Assembly (NCBI RefSeq): GCF_013449725.1
Contig: NZ_JACCFF010000001.1
Location: 744,001 to 808,000 of the forward strand
Reading direction: 5' to 3'
DNA length: 64,000 nt
Origin: Mycobacteroides sp. LB1
GTDB taxonomy: Bacteria; Actinomycetota; Actinomycetes; Mycobacteriales; Mycobacteriaceae
A model generated the notes under the pieces. The model searched no databases. It saw only the letters and a list, made by a program, of their open reading frames with translations, and was not told where the DNA came from. The translations under genes and the position numbers were made by a program. The number at the start of each line of letters is the position of its first letter. Position 1 is the first letter of the stretch. Of the stretch, positions 53,146 through 62,478 are shown piece by piece.

Positions 53146-54492
53146 ATGGCAGAAATCCGGCGCGGCCGCGCAGCACGCGCCGCCAAGCTCGCATCCCTCC
53201 CGGCAGGCATCGCCGGTCGCGCCGCGCTCGGCGTCGGCAAACGAATTGCCGGCAAGTCCAAAGAAGAGGTCAACGCCGAGCTCGTCGAAAAGGCCGCCGA
53301 GCAGTTGTTCCAGGTGCTCGGCGAGCTCAAGGGTGCGGCCATGAAGATCGGCCAGATGCTCTCGGTGATGGAAGCCGCCATCCCGCCCGAGTTCGGCGAG
53401 CCCTATCGCGAGGCGTTGACCAAACTGCAAAGTGACGCACCCCCGCTGCCCGCAGACAAGGTGCACCGCGTGCTCGACGCCCAACTCGGCACCAAGTGGC
53501 GCGAACGCTTCCAATCCTTCGACGACAAACCGGTCGCCTCCGCGAGCATCGGCCAAGTACACAAGGCTGTCTGGAAGGACGGGCGCGTTGTCGCCGTCAA
53601 GGTCCAGTACCCCGGCGCCGACGATGCCGTCCGCTCGGACCTCAAGACCATCCAGCGACTGTCCTCACTGTTCAAGCAGGTGGCTCCCGGTGCCGATATC
53701 AAGGCCATCATCGACGAGCTCATCGATCGCACCGAAGAAGAACTCGACTACCGCATAGAGGCCACCAACCACCGCGTCTTCGCCAAGGCCTTCGCCGGCG
53801 ACCCCGAGTTCTACGTGCCACCAGTCGTGGCATCCGCCCCCAAGGTGATCATCACCGAGTGGATGCAGGGCCGCAAACTCTCGGAGATCATCGCCCAGGG
53901 CACCGAGGACGAGCGCAGCACTTGCGCACATCTGCTGCTGGAATTCAGCATCAGCTCCCCGTACCGCTGCGGGCTATTGCACGCCGACACTCACCCCGGA
54001 AACTTCATGCTGCTTGAAGACGGCAGATTCGGCGTCATGGACTTCGGCGCCTGCGCCACCCATGAGGGCGGCCTCCCCAAGGGCTTCGGACCGATCCTGC
54101 GCCTGGCCCGGGATGAGAAGTGGGAAGAGCTGACCGCGGTACTGCGGTCAGAGGGCTTCATCCCGCCGAGCGCAACGGACGTCTCTCACGAAGAGGTCAA
54201 CTCCTATCTTGCGCCGTACATCGAGCCGCTCAATCATGAAACATTCCACTTCAGCCGCAAGTGGTTGCAACGACTCACGGCCAAGGCCACCGATTTCCGG
54301 AGCGCAGAATTCCTCGAGTCGTTCAAGACCAGCCGCCAGATGAACCTGCCGCCCAACTACCTCATGCTCTTCCGAGTCCTTGGCGGCCTGGTCGGTATCG
54401 CCGCACAACTCGACGCCCCGGTGGATTACGCCGCCATCGTCGACAAATGGGTCCCCGGCTTCCACGAGGACAGCACGGTCAGCGCACAATAG
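53146..54492 (+). CDS. ABC1/UbiB-family atypical kinase, copy 1
   Basis: The 448-residue protein has the ADCK/UbiB hallmarks: the KxGQ motif AMKIGQMLSVMEAAIP (67-70), an Ala-rich nucleotide loop ASASIGQVHKA, the conserved Lys in VVAVKVQYPG, EEELDYRIEA, the catalytic HADTHPGNFML and the DFG-like MDFGACATHEGG. UbiB proteins bind ATP and support quinone or lipid metabolism rather than phosphorylating proteins. M. tuberculosis has one gene here (Rv3197); this window has three in tandem. The ATG at 53146 is set by homology with the other copies. Confidence 0.93.
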   Translation: MAEIRRGRAARAAKLASLPAGIAGRAALGVGKRIAGKSKEEVNAELVEKAAEQLFQVLGELKGAAMKIGQMLSVMEAAIPPEFGEPYREALTKLQSDAPPLPADKVHRVLDAQLGTKWRERFQSFDDKPVASASIGQVHKAVWKDGRVVAVKVQYPGADDAVRSDLKTIQRLSSLFKQVAPGADIKAIIDELIDRTEEELDYRIEATNHRVFAKAFAGDPEFYVPPVVASAPKVIITEWMQGRKLSEIIAQGTEDERSTCAHLLLEFSISSPYRCGLLHADTHPGNFMLLEDGRFGVMDFGACATHEGGLPKGFGPILRLARDEKWEELTAVLRSEGFIPPSATDVSHEEVNSYLAPYIEPLNHETFHFSRKWLQRLTAKATDFRSAEFLESFKTSRQMNLPPNYLMLFRVLGGLVGIAAQLDAPVDYAAIVDKWVPGFHEDSTVSAQ

Positions 54493-54550
54493 GACCGAAA
54501 AAGAAAACGCGCGTTGTCATTATTGGGTGCGTACCGGGCATGATGTAGCC

Positions 54551-55882
54551 ATGGCTGAGATCCGCCGCGGCCGCGCCGCACGTGCCGCCAAGCTCGCATC
54601 CCTTCCCGCGGGAATCGCGGGCCGCGCCGCACTCGGCGTCGGTAAGCGACTTACCGGCAAGTCCAAGGATGAAGTCAACGCCGAGATGATGGAACGCGCC
54701 GCCGAGCAGCTGTTCCAGGTGCTGGGCGAGCTCAAGGGCGCGGCAATGAAACTGGGCCAGGCGCTTTCGGTGATGGAGGCCGCCATTCCAGCCGAGTTCG
54801 CCGAGCCGTTCCGTGAGGCGCTGACCAAGCTACAAAGCGATGCTCCTCCCCTGCCCGCGGCCAAGGTGCACCGCGTGCTCGACGCGCAGCTGGGCACCAA
54901 ATGGCGCGACCGGTTCCAGTCGTTCGAAGACAAGCCCGTCGCCTCCGCCAGCATCGGCCAAGTACACAAGGCTGTCTGGAGCGACGGACGCGTTGTCGCC
55001 GTCAAGGTCCAGTACCCCGGCGCCGACGAGGCCGTGCGCTCCGATCTGAAAACGATGCAACGCCTCGCGGGACTGTTCAAGCAGATCGTTCCCGGTGCCG
55101 ACGTCAAAAGCATCATCGACGAACTGATAGAGCGCACCGAGGAGGAGCTCGACTACCGCATCGAGGCCACCAACCAACGCAAGTTCGCCAAAGCCTTCGC
55201 GGGGGATCCGGAGTACCACGTACCTCCGGTGGTCGCCTCCGCCCCCAAGGTCGTCATCACGGAATGGATGGACGGCCGCAAGCTCTCCGCGATCATCGCC
55301 GACGGCACCGAGGACGAGCGAAACGAGTGCGGTAGGCGTCTCGTCGAGTTCACCGTGAGCTCTCCCTATCGCTGCGGGATCCTGCACGCCGACACCCACC
55401 CGGGAAACTTCATGCTCCTCGACGACGGACGTTTCGGCGTCATGGACTTCGGCGCCGTCGCCACCCACGAAGGCGGCTTCCCGCCCAACCTGGGTCCGAT
55501 CTGGCGTCTTGAGCGGGACGGGAAGTGGGATGAGCTCATCCCTCTGCTCCGTGAGGAAGGGTTCATCCCGCCGAAGAAGGACGTGACACCGGAGGAGATC
55601 GACGATTATCTCCGGCCGTTCATCGATCCACTGAAAACAGACGAATTCCACTTCAGCCGCAAGTGGTTGCAGCGCGTCGCCGCCAAGTCCAGCGATCTAC
55701 GTGGTGCCCAGTTCCAGACCGGCAGGCATCTGAACCTTCCCACCAACCAGGTGATGATCTTCCGCGTCCTGATGGGGATTACCGGGATCTTGGCCCAGCT
55801 CGACGCCACAGTCCCGTACGCGCGGATCATCGGTGACTGGGTACCGGGCTTTCGAGAAGACACACCTGTCGCCGCCAGCTAG
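54551..55882 (+). CDS. ABC1/UbiB-family atypical kinase, copy 2
   Basis: The 443-residue protein is nearly collinear with copy 1. The first 30 residues are almost identical (AEIRRGRAARAAKLASLPAG), with KLGQALSVMEAAIP, ASIGQVHKAVW, VAVKVQYPGADEAVR, HADTHPGNFMLLDDGRFGVMDFGA and SRKWLQRVAAKSS. Bases just upstream of the start also match copy 1 (a GGCATGAT stretch), so the duplicated unit includes the ribosome-binding region. All kinase motifs are intact. It starts 58 nt after copy 1, which suggests one transcript. Confidence 0.93.
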   Translation: MAEIRRGRAARAAKLASLPAGIAGRAALGVGKRLTGKSKDEVNAEMMERAAEQLFQVLGELKGAAMKLGQALSVMEAAIPAEFAEPFREALTKLQSDAPPLPAAKVHRVLDAQLGTKWRDRFQSFEDKPVASASIGQVHKAVWSDGRVVAVKVQYPGADEAVRSDLKTMQRLAGLFKQIVPGADVKSIIDELIERTEEELDYRIEATNQRKFAKAFAGDPEYHVPPVVASAPKVVITEWMDGRKLSAIIADGTEDERNECGRRLVEFTVSSPYRCGILHADTHPGNFMLLDDGRFGVMDFGAVATHEGGFPPNLGPIWRLERDGKWDELIPLLREEGFIPPKKDVTPEEIDDYLRPFIDPLKTDEFHFSRKWLQRVAAKSSDLRGAQFQTGRHLNLPTNQVMIFRVLMGITGILAQLDATVPYARIIGDWVPGFREDTPVAAS

Positions 55883-55947
55883 CACCAGCTAGCATTCCGT
55901 CAAGACGTCCCGGCAAAGGTGCCGGACGGAAAGGGCACAGGTCTGTA

Positions 55948-57297
55948 ATGGCAGATATTCGCCGCGGCGGAATCGGACGTATGACCAAGCTGGCGAGCCT
56001 GCCCGCCGGAATTGCCGGGCGCGCAGTCCTCGGAGTCGGTAAACGACTGACCGGCACCTCCAAAGACGACGTCAACGCCGAACTCCTGGAACGGGCGGCC
56101 GACGAGCTCTTCAACGTGCTCGGCGAGCTCAAGGGCGGCGCCATGAAGGTCGGCCAGGCCCTATCGGTGATGGAAGCCGCGATACCGCCGCAGTTCGCCG
56201 ATCCGTTCCGTGAGGCCCTGGTCAAACTGCAGAGCGAGGCCCCACCGCTGCCCGCGGCCAAGGTGCACCGCGTGCTCGACGCGCAGCTCGGCACCAAATG
56301 GCGCGACCGGTTCCAGTCCTTCGACGACACACCCGTCGCCTCGGCCAGCATCGGACAGGTACACAAGGGCATCTGGAAGGACGGTCGCGAGGTCGCCGTC
56401 AAGATCCAGTACCCCGGTGCCGACGATGCACTGCGTGCGGATCTCAAGCTCATCCAGCGGATGACGCCACTGGCCAAACAGATTGCGCCCAAAGCAGATA
56501 TCGACAGGCTCGTGGCCGAGATCAGCGACCGCATCGAGGCCGAGCTGGACTACCGCCAGGAGGCCTCCAACCAGCGCGCCTTCGCAAAGGCCTTCGACGG
56601 CGATCCGAAGTTCTTCGTCCCGGCCGTGGTCGCCAGCGCACCCAAGGTCATCATCTCCGAATGGATGGAGGGGCGGCGACTCTCGAAGATCATCGCCGAG
56701 GGCACTCCTGAGGAGCGCGACTCCGCCGGCGCTTTGATGCTCGAGTTCACGGTGAGCTCACCGGTACGAGTGGGCCTGGTCCACGCCGACCCGCATCCAG
56801 GCAATTTCATGCTGCTACCCGACGGCCGTTTCGGCATCATCGATTTCGGCGCCGTAGCCGAGCACCACGGCGGTATTCCGCCAGAGTTCGGCGAGGTGCT
56901 GTGCTGGGCTCGGGATGAGCAATGGGATCAGGTGATCCGACTGATCAAGCAACTCGGATTCATGCCGTCAGAGGTCCAACTGTCCGGGGATCAAGTAATG
57001 GATTACATCAGGCCGCTGTGGCCGTATGTCGATCCGCTGCGCTCGGGCGAATTCCACTTCACGCGACAGTGGTTCCAGCAGGCCGCGGTGGCATCCACCG
57101 ATCTCCTGGACGAGGGCTTCACCGAACGGTTCAAGCTGGCGCGTCAAATGACGGTGCCACCGGGCTACGTCATGCTGCTGCGCACGCTCGGCGGAATGAT
57201 TGGAGTGCTTGTACAACTCGACGCGCACCTCAACTACGCCGCGATCGCCGAAGAATGGATGCCAGGGTTCTTCGAACCCAACGTCAAGCCCGCCTAA
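55948..57297 (+). CDS. ABC1/UbiB-family atypical kinase, copy 3
   Basis: The 449-residue protein is the most diverged of the three. It keeps SLPAGIAGRAVLGVGKRLTG, KVGQALSVMEAAIP, ASIGQVHKGIW, VAVKIQYPGADDALR, HADPHPGNFMLLPDGRFGIIDFGAVAEHHGG (Pro where copies 1 and 2 have Thr) and FTRQWFQQAAVAS. The HxDPHPGN form is the commoner one across the ABC1 family. It lies 65 nt after copy 2 and ends at a strong hairpin shared with the convergent whiB7. Confidence 0.93.
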   Translation: MADIRRGGIGRMTKLASLPAGIAGRAVLGVGKRLTGTSKDDVNAELLERAADELFNVLGELKGGAMKVGQALSVMEAAIPPQFADPFREALVKLQSEAPPLPAAKVHRVLDAQLGTKWRDRFQSFDDTPVASASIGQVHKGIWKDGREVAVKIQYPGADDALRADLKLIQRMTPLAKQIAPKADIDRLVAEISDRIEAELDYRQEASNQRAFAKAFDGDPKFFVPAVVASAPKVIISEWMEGRRLSKIIAEGTPEERDSAGALMLEFTVSSPVRVGLVHADPHPGNFMLLPDGRFGIIDFGAVAEHHGGIPPEFGEVLCWARDEQWDQVIRLIKQLGFMPSEVQLSGDQVMDYIRPLWPYVDPLRSGEFHFTRQWFQQAAVASTDLLDEGFTERFKLARQMTVPPGYVMLLRTLGGMIGVLVQLDAHLNYAAIAEEWMPGFFEPNVKPA

Positions 57298-57300
57298 TGA

Positions 57301-57337
57301 CAATGCTCCCCACCGCCATGGGCGATGGGGAGCATTG
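57301..57337. terminator. Bidirectional hairpin terminator between the ABC1 operon and whiB7
   Basis: Positions 57301-57317 and 57321-57337 pair at 16 of 17 positions around ATG (outer arms CAATGCTCCCCA and TGGGGAGCATTG). It starts three bases after the third kinase gene and lies 26 nt beyond the whiB7 stop on the other strand, so it should end both transcripts. Confidence 0.87.
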
Positions 57338-57363
57338 CTTATCGGGGCCTACGACATGCCGGG

Positions 57364-57660
57364 TCATGCTGCGGCGGGATCTGCTGCCGGCAGCGGATCC
57401 TTGCGGGGACGTCCACGCGGCCTCTTGCGGGCCACGATGACACCCTGATCCAGGATCTCGCCACCCCACACACCCCAGGGCTCCGCGCGGTCCAGCGCTG
57501 CAGTCAGGCACTGCGAGCGGATCGGGCACTCCGCGCACAGCGTCTTAGCACGCTCCAGGTCAGCGGGGCTTTCCGCGAACCACAGGTCCGCATCCGTTGC
57601 GTGGCACGGTAGCGCACGCCTTCGGGCCTCCGTTTCGACGGTCATCATCTGTCCGTTCAC
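57364..57660 (-). CDS. whiB7: Redox-sensing transcription factor WhiB7
   Basis: The 98-residue protein has four iron-sulfur Cys (19, 42, 45, 51; CxxC is CAECPIRSQC), the WhiB turn WGVWGGE (62-68) and the WhiB7-specific C-terminal AT-hook RGRPRK (82-87). It activates intrinsic antibiotic-resistance genes together with the principal sigma factor. In M. abscessus its targets include erm(41) and eis2. The GTG at 57660 has GAGGA at proper spacing; Met codons at 57648 and 57645 are alternatives. Upstream lies a leader of more than 400 nt with promoter, upstream ORF and terminator, so expression is set by attenuation. Confidence 0.97.
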   Translation of the reverse strand: MNGQMMTVETEARRRALPCHATDADLWFAESPADLERAKTLCAECPIRSQCLTAALDRAEPWGVWGGEILDQGVIVARKRPRGRPRKDPLPAADPAAA

Positions 57661-57762
57661 CTGCTTCCTCTTCGGTTCCTTGTAAAACTTCTGATCTCGT
57701 ATCGGTGTCTTATCGATCGAGATCCGGAACCACGTCTGAGGTTTTGAGGCTCAAACAAATGT

Positions 57763-57796
57763 GGCCACGGATCCCGGTGGTGTCGGGTCCGTGGCC
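57763..57796 (-). terminator. whiB7 leader attenuator hairpin
   Basis: On the minus strand GGCCACGGACCCG (57784-57796) pairs with CGGGATCCGTGGCC (57763-57776), with one bulged base. ACATTTGTTTG follows. It lies 22 nt after the upstream-ORF stop and about 100 nt before the whiB7 start, the position expected for a conditional terminator. A second small dyad, TTTGAG-G-CTCAAA at 57743-57755, may be part of the alternative fold. Confidence 0.8.
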
Positions 57797-57818
57797 TAGG
57801 AGGCGGTTGCGGGGCTAC

Positions 57819-58034
57819 CTAGATGTATCCCCTATTCACGGACGCGACATTCGCGGCGGCAGCGACGGCGCGGTGCTTAATCGCAGGAACCGATGCGGCC
57901 GGCGACATTGCAACTACCGCCGGCTTAGCGGCAGCGGCATGCGTCAGGAGCGACGGCGGAGCGATCGGCAATACGACAAACGCACCATGGGCATCACGCC
58001 ACAAGGTGTCGCCGTAATTGGTGGCTGTATTCAT
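57819..58034 (-). CDS. whiB7 upstream ORF (leader peptide)
   Basis: The 71-codon frame begins with ATG at 58034 behind an excellent AGGAGG-type site four to five bases upstream (GGAAGGAGGAGCG). It ends at TAG 57819-57821, just before the attenuator hairpin. The peptide (MNTATNYGDTLWRDAHGAF at its start, then Ala-rich) has no known domain. Upstream ORFs are established in whiB7 leaders, where stalled translation lets transcription continue. Function through translation rather than through the peptide is therefore likely. Confidence 0.8.
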   Translation of the reverse strand: MNTATNYGDTLWRDAHGAFVVLPIAPPSLLTHAAAAKPAVVAMSPAASVPAIKHRAVAAAANVASVNRGYI

Positions 58035-58102
58035 CGCTCCTCCTTCCGTCTACTCACACATGAACAGGTCTGGTTGAGAATCCTCACGAATTCCTGATGC
58101 CC

Positions 58103-58140
58103 AGAGTAAAAGGTCGTCTATCGGTTGACAAGTTATTTTT
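58103..58140 (-). promoter_or_regulatory. whiB7 promoter with AT-rich WhiB7 site
   Basis: Reading the minus strand, AAAAATAAC (58132-58140) directly precedes a -35 TTGTCA (58126-58131). After 17 nt comes a -10 TACTCT (58103-58108). An AT-rich block touching the -35 element is the known WhiB7 recognition feature and fits autoregulation. The predicted transcript start is near 58096, about 62 nt before the upstream ORF. Confidence 0.75.
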
Positions 58141-58154
58141 GACCTGCGGATATT

Positions 58155-58979
58155 TCAGGCTGGGGTCAGCAGCCGGGACCGAAATAGTTCCAGCACCTGA
58201 TCAAGCGCCGCGCGCGTGGGCTGACCAGGCTCGTCGATGAGATGTTCGGTCACCACCGAATGCGGTGGCATCAGCGAGTTGGGGTTCGCGGCATCACCGG
58301 GCAACTCGATGGCGATGAAGGCGTCGCCCAGCTCCTCCCTGAGGAACTCGAACCGCTCGGCGGGCACCAGCTTGTCGGTGGTGAAGCGCATGCCGAGCAC
58401 CTTGAGCCCGTCGTGCTGACAGCGATGCTTGACCTTGGCCAGGTCCTCCGGGGAGATATCGATGTTGTGGCGGGCATTCTTGGTGAGTCCGAACGGCAAC
58501 GAGGGCTGAGACAACACGGGCGCCAGCAGGCGGTCGTCAGCGGCCATGGCCAGCGCATATCCACCCGTGAAGCACATACCGATGGCACCCACTCCGGGAC
58601 CGCCATTGCGCTCATGCTCGTTCTGGGCCAGTGCGCGCAGCCATGCCACCACTGGGGAGCTCTTGCCGGTGGCCAGCACTGTGAACTCGCGGCTCACACA
58701 CCCACGGAACATCGACGACAGCCCATAGGTGGCTGTTCGGAGCCAGCCATCGGCCTTGGGATCCACGCTCTGCCCGGGGTTTCCAAAGAGGTGCGGCATG
58801 ACGGCGGTGCAACCGATATCGGCCACCTTGCGCGCGAAGTTCGCAACCTTGGGGCTGATTCCGGGCATCTCGGCGATCACGATCACCGCTGGTCCACTGC
58901 CCTTTCTCAACACGATCTTGGTATCGCCCTCATGAGTGAAGGTGGCTGCTTCGAAATCACGGAGGTCATCGTCGGCCAT
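58155..58979 (-). CDS. Dienelactone hydrolase family protein
   Basis: The 274-residue alpha/beta hydrolase has its nucleophile Cys in GAIGMCFTGGYALAMA, the family G-x-C-x-G-G elbow. Upstream, AVIVIAEMPGISPKVANFARKVADIGCTAVMPHLFG matches the dienelactone hydrolase N-terminal half. The later FTTDKLVPAERFEFLREELG and the final His segment (PPHSVVTEHLIDE) supply the other triad members. No substrate is evident, and no aromatic catabolism genes are adjacent. The whiB7 promoter begins about 15 nt beyond its stop. Confidence 0.88.
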   Translation of the reverse strand: MADDDLRDFEAATFTHEGDTKIVLRKGSGPAVIVIAEMPGISPKVANFARKVADIGCTAVMPHLFGNPGQSVDPKADGWLRTATYGLSSMFRGCVSREFTVLATGKSSPVVAWLRALAQNEHERNGGPGVGAIGMCFTGGYALAMAADDRLLAPVLSQPSLPFGLTKNARHNIDISPEDLAKVKHRCQHDGLKVLGMRFTTDKLVPAERFEFLREELGDAFIAIELPGDAANPNSLMPPHSVVTEHLIDEPGQPTRAALDQVLELFRSRLLTPA

Positions 58980-59037
58980 GCGCCGAGCCTAAGGCGAGAT
59001 CACGATCAGCGCTAGACACGTGTTGAACAAGGGCTTA

Positions 59038-61104
59038 TCAGGATCTGGCGCGTACCAAACGAAGCACATCGGGGCCGTACTGCTCCAGCTTGCGCGCACC
59101 GATCCCGGGAATGGCGACGAGCGCGGCGTCATCACCGGGAAGCAGTTCGGCGATGGCGATCAGGGTGTTGTCGGTGAACACCACGAACGCGGGCACCTTC
59201 ATCTCCTTGGCCGTCACGAGCCGCCAATCCTTCAGCGCGGCAAGGAGTTCCTCATCGATATCGGAAGGGCAACTCTCGCAGCGCCGCAACAGCACCGCCG
59301 CCGGGGTGCTGAGCGCCGCATTGCAGATCCGGCAGCGCGCCCCACTACCCCGGCGCCTCGGCGTGGCCGAAGCGGGAAGCTGTGCGGTGGGCGCGATTCC
59401 GTTGAGGAACCGCGAATGCTTACGCGTCTTGCGGCCACCCGCAGCCCGCGCGAGCGCCCAACTCAGATTCAGATGCACACGGGCGCGGGTGATTCCGACA
59501 TATAGCAGGCGCCGCTCCTCCTCAACCGGCTCGATATCGCCTGCTCGCGACAGGGCGTGCGAGATGGGCAGCGTGCCGTCGGCCAGCCCTACCAGGAACA
59601 CCGCATCCCATTCCAGGCCCTTCGCCGCATGCAGCGAGGCCAGGGTGACACCTTGCACTGTCGGTGGGTGGCGCGCCTCGGCCCGCACCCGCAGCTCACG
59701 GACTAGCCCCGGCAGATCGAGCTCCGGCAGTAGAGCACATTCCTCGTCGGCGAGCACGGCGAGGGCACGTAGCGATTCCCAACGTTCGCGCGCCTGGGTT
59801 CCGTGCGGCTCCTCGGCAGACAGGCCCAGCGGTTCCAGAATATCCCGAACCTGTTGTGGCACAGGAGTGTCTGCGTTTCCACGCTCTGCCGCACGATGCA
59901 GGGCAACCAGCGCCTGGCGCACCTCTTGGCGCGTGAAGAAACCTTCGCCGCCGCGCACCTGGAACGGTATGCCCACCTCGGTGAGCGCCTCCTCATACAC
60001 CTCCGACTGCGCGTTGATCCGGTACAGCACCGCGACCTCCGATGCCGGAGTTCCTGATTCAATCAGTGCCGCAATAGATTTCGCGACAGACTTCGCCTCA
60101 GCCGCCTCGTCATCGTGTTGAGAGAATCTGGGAGTGGGCCCTTCTGGCCGTTGACCGATGAGTTGCAGTTTACTGCCGGCCACCCGTCCTTGCGCCGCCG
60201 CGATCACCCGGTTGGCAAGCGAAACCACTTGCGGCGTCGAGCGATAATCACGTTCGAGACGAACCACGGCCGCGTCGGGGAATCGACGGGAGAAGCCGAG
60301 TAGATACTGCGGGGTGGCCCCGGTGAACGAATAGATGGTCTGGTTGGCGTCGCCCACCACTGTCAGGTCGTCGCGGGCACCAAGCCAGGCGTCGAGCACC
60401 CGCTGCTGCAACGGGGTGACGTCCTGGTACTCGTCGACCACGAAACAGCGGTAGCGGTCCCGGAATTCGTCGGCGACAGTCGCCGAGTTCTCGATAGCGG
60501 CCGCGGTGTGCAGCAGCAAGTCATCGAAATCGAGCAGGGTCGAACCGTCGGGCCGGGCCTTGAGTTTCTCGTAGCCCGCGTAGACCTTTGCGACCTGTTC
60601 GGCCGGTACCGGCGTGTCCCGCCCGAATCTGGCGGCGGCCGCCGGGTAGGCCTCGGGGCTGATCAAAGACGCCTTGGCCCACTCGATTTCACCGGCGAGG
60701 TCACGCACGGTGTCGGTGGTGGTGCTCAGCTTGGCGCGGTTAGCGGCCTGCGCGACGATGGTGAACTTACTGTCCATCAGCTCCCAGCGGGTGTCGCCGA
60801 CGAGCTGCGGCCAGAAGTACCGCAGCTGCCGCAGACCGGCGGCGTGGAAAGTGACAGCCTGCGCGGATCCGACGCCCAGATCGCGGAGCCTTCCACGCAT
60901 CTCCCCCGCGGCTCGCTGGGTGAAGGTCACCGCAAGGATCTGGCCGGGAGCGACGTGCCCGGATTCAACCAGGTGGGCGATGCGATGGGTGATGGTGCGC
61001 GTCTTACCCGTCCCGGCGCCGGCGAGCACACACACGGGACCGCGCGGCGCGGTGACGGCGGCACGCTGTTCGTCGTCGAGACCATCCAGTAGGGAGCGCA
61101 CCAC
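59038..61104 (-). CDS. uvrD2: ATP-dependent DNA helicase UvrD2
   Basis: The 688-residue SF1A helicase carries Walker [16 protein letters not shown] (residues 28-42), motif [12 protein letters not shown], motif [18 protein letters not shown], motif [13 protein letters not shown], motif [21 protein letters not shown] and motif [15 protein letters not shown]. Near residue 575 a Cys4 element (CRICNAAL and CESC) follows, and then a C-terminal HRDC domain, the layout of mycobacterial UvrD2 (Rv3198c). It unwinds 3'-tailed DNA and is essential in M. tuberculosis. GTG start at 61104. Confidence 0.96.
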   Translation of the reverse strand: MVRSLLDGLDDEQRAAVTAPRGPVCVLAGAGTGKTRTITHRIAHLVESGHVAPGQILAVTFTQRAAGEMRGRLRDLGVGSAQAVTFHAAGLRQLRYFWPQLVGDTRWELMDSKFTIVAQAANRAKLSTTTDTVRDLAGEIEWAKASLISPEAYPAAAARFGRDTPVPAEQVAKVYAGYEKLKARPDGSTLLDFDDLLLHTAAAIENSATVADEFRDRYRCFVVDEYQDVTPLQQRVLDAWLGARDDLTVVGDANQTIYSFTGATPQYLLGFSRRFPDAAVVRLERDYRSTPQVVSLANRVIAAAQGRVAGSKLQLIGQRPEGPTPRFSQHDDEAAEAKSVAKSIAALIESGTPASEVAVLYRINAQSEVYEEALTEVGIPFQVRGGEGFFTRQEVRQALVALHRAAERGNADTPVPQQVRDILEPLGLSAEEPHGTQARERWESLRALAVLADEECALLPELDLPGLVRELRVRAEARHPPTVQGVTLASLHAAKGLEWDAVFLVGLADGTLPISHALSRAGDIEPVEEERRLLYVGITRARVHLNLSWALARAAGGRKTRKHSRFLNGIAPTAQLPASATPRRRGSGARCRICNAALSTPAAVLLRRCESCPSDIDEELLAALKDWRLVTAKEMKVPAFVVFTDNTLIAIAELLPGDDAALVAIPGIGARKLEQYGPDVLRLVRARS

Positions 61105-61264
61105 CCGGCCATCTTCGCAGCAACCGCCGACAAGGCTCGGTCACACCCCGCCTTTGCTCCCCGCCGAGAGTGAAGCCATGGCGGGATTTTCGGTGAATTT
61201 CCGCCATGGCTTCACACTCGACGTTGATAGATCTCACACCCCGGACGGAACACCCGGAGGGGGT

Positions 61265-61555
61265 ATGACGTTGAATGCTTATGTGAGCGACACCAGCACC
61301 TTGACCATGTACTCCACCACCTGGTGCGGCTACTGCCGTCGACTTGAGACGCAGCTCAAGGCCGCGGGTATCGACTACACCAAGGTCGATATCGAGCAGG
61401 ATCCGGCCGCGGCCGACTACGTCGCGAACGTCAATGGCGGGAACCAGACGGTGCCGACCGTCAAATTTCCGGACGGCAGCGCGCTGACCAACCCGTCACT
61501 GGCCCAGGTCAAGGCCAAGCTCGGCTGGGGGAACCTCCCACTTGTGGGGGAGTAG
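61265..61555 (+). CDS. mrx1: Mycoredoxin-1
   Basis: The 96-residue glutaredoxin-like protein reduces mycothiol mixed disulfides. The active site is TTWCGYCRRLE with Cys21 and Cys24. NGGNQTVPTVKFPDGSALTNPS contains the cis-Pro loop. It matches M. tuberculosis Rv3198A in sequence and in its place between uvrD2 and nudC. The ATG at 61265 is preceded by GGAGGGGG. It is divergent from uvrD2. Confidence 0.95.
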   Translation: MTLNAYVSDTSTLTMYSTTWCGYCRRLETQLKAAGIDYTKVDIEQDPAAADYVANVNGGNQTVPTVKFPDGSALTNPSLAQVKAKLGWGNLPLVGE

Positions 61556-61571
61556 TTCCGTCCGCCCGTAA

Positions 61572-62477
61572 TCAGGCGTAGGCCCAGGACTCCACGATCT
61601 CCCGGGCGATCGAGATGGATCCGGGCAGCATGAGCCGTGAGTCGGACTCGGTGGTCCAGTCCCCTATCGCCAATGCGGCACGCACCTCATCGCGGGTGAA
61701 CCAATCGGCCTCGGCAATTTCTCCGTCGTTGAACGAGAAGGGCTGCGTCGGGTCACCAAGGGCGTGGAAGCCCAGCATGATCGACCGCGGAAACGGCCAC
61801 GGTTGGCTGCCCAGGTATTCCACATCGGTGACGGCGAGACCGACTTCCTCGGAGATCTCACGGGCGACGCAGGCCTCGAGAGACTCGCCCGCCTCGACGA
61901 ATCCGGCCAGCAGCGAGAACATCCGTTCCGGCCAGAACTTCTGACGGGCCAGCACTGCCCGGTCGCCGCCGTCATGCACCAGGCAGATGACGGCGGGGTC
62001 TGTGCGCGGGAACTCTTCCTGCCCGGTGGTCGAGTTCACCCGAACCCAACCACCCTTGGCCGGGCTGGTGGGTGATCCGTCGACGGGGCTGAATCCGGCG
62101 TTGTCGTGCCACGTCAGCATCGCCATCGCCGTGGCCAACAGCGCCGCGCTGGTGTCGTCGAACAACTGACCGGAGCGGCGCAGGTCTAAGAGCGGCGCAC
62201 TGTCGTCATCGAGCTCGGCGCGCACGGCCCACACGTGTCGGCCGCCCGGGATGCGCCCCAAGAACACGGCGTGCTCGGGCGGTTGAGCGCCGACACTGGC
62301 GGCGTCTTCGAGAACCACCTGCCCGTCGACGATGTTGACCCGGCCGCGGACATCAAGCGTAAGCAGCCCGGCGGCCACCCACCCTTTGGCCAATTCCTCA
62401 GGGCTGGAACGTAATTCGTCTGCACGATCCAAGCCGATACGCGAAAGCAGCGGCACATTACGGAGCCGGAAACTCAT
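61572..62477 (-). CDS. nudC: NAD+ diphosphatase NudC
   Basis: The 301-residue Nudix enzyme hydrolyses NAD(H) to NMN(H) and AMP and can decap NAD-capped RNA. The Nudix box GFVEAGESLEACVAREISEE is at 192-211, followed by the NADH-specific SQPWPFPRS (224-232). In M. tuberculosis NudC (Rv3199c) also inactivates isoniazid- and ethionamide-NAD adducts. The ATG at 62477 begins one base after the K+ channel stop, so the genes are co-transcribed. Confidence 0.95.
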   Translation of the reverse strand: MSFRLRNVPLLSRIGLDRADELRSSPEELAKGWVAAGLLTLDVRGRVNIVDGQVVLEDAASVGAQPPEHAVFLGRIPGGRHVWAVRAELDDDSAPLLDLRRSGQLFDDTSAALLATAMAMLTWHDNAGFSPVDGSPTSPAKGGWVRVNSTTGQEEFPRTDPAVICLVHDGGDRAVLARQKFWPERMFSLLAGFVEAGESLEACVAREISEEVGLAVTDVEYLGSQPWPFPRSIMLGFHALGDPTQPFSFNDGEIAEADWFTRDEVRAALAIGDWTTESDSRLMLPGSISIAREIVESWAYA

Positions 62478-62478
62478 G

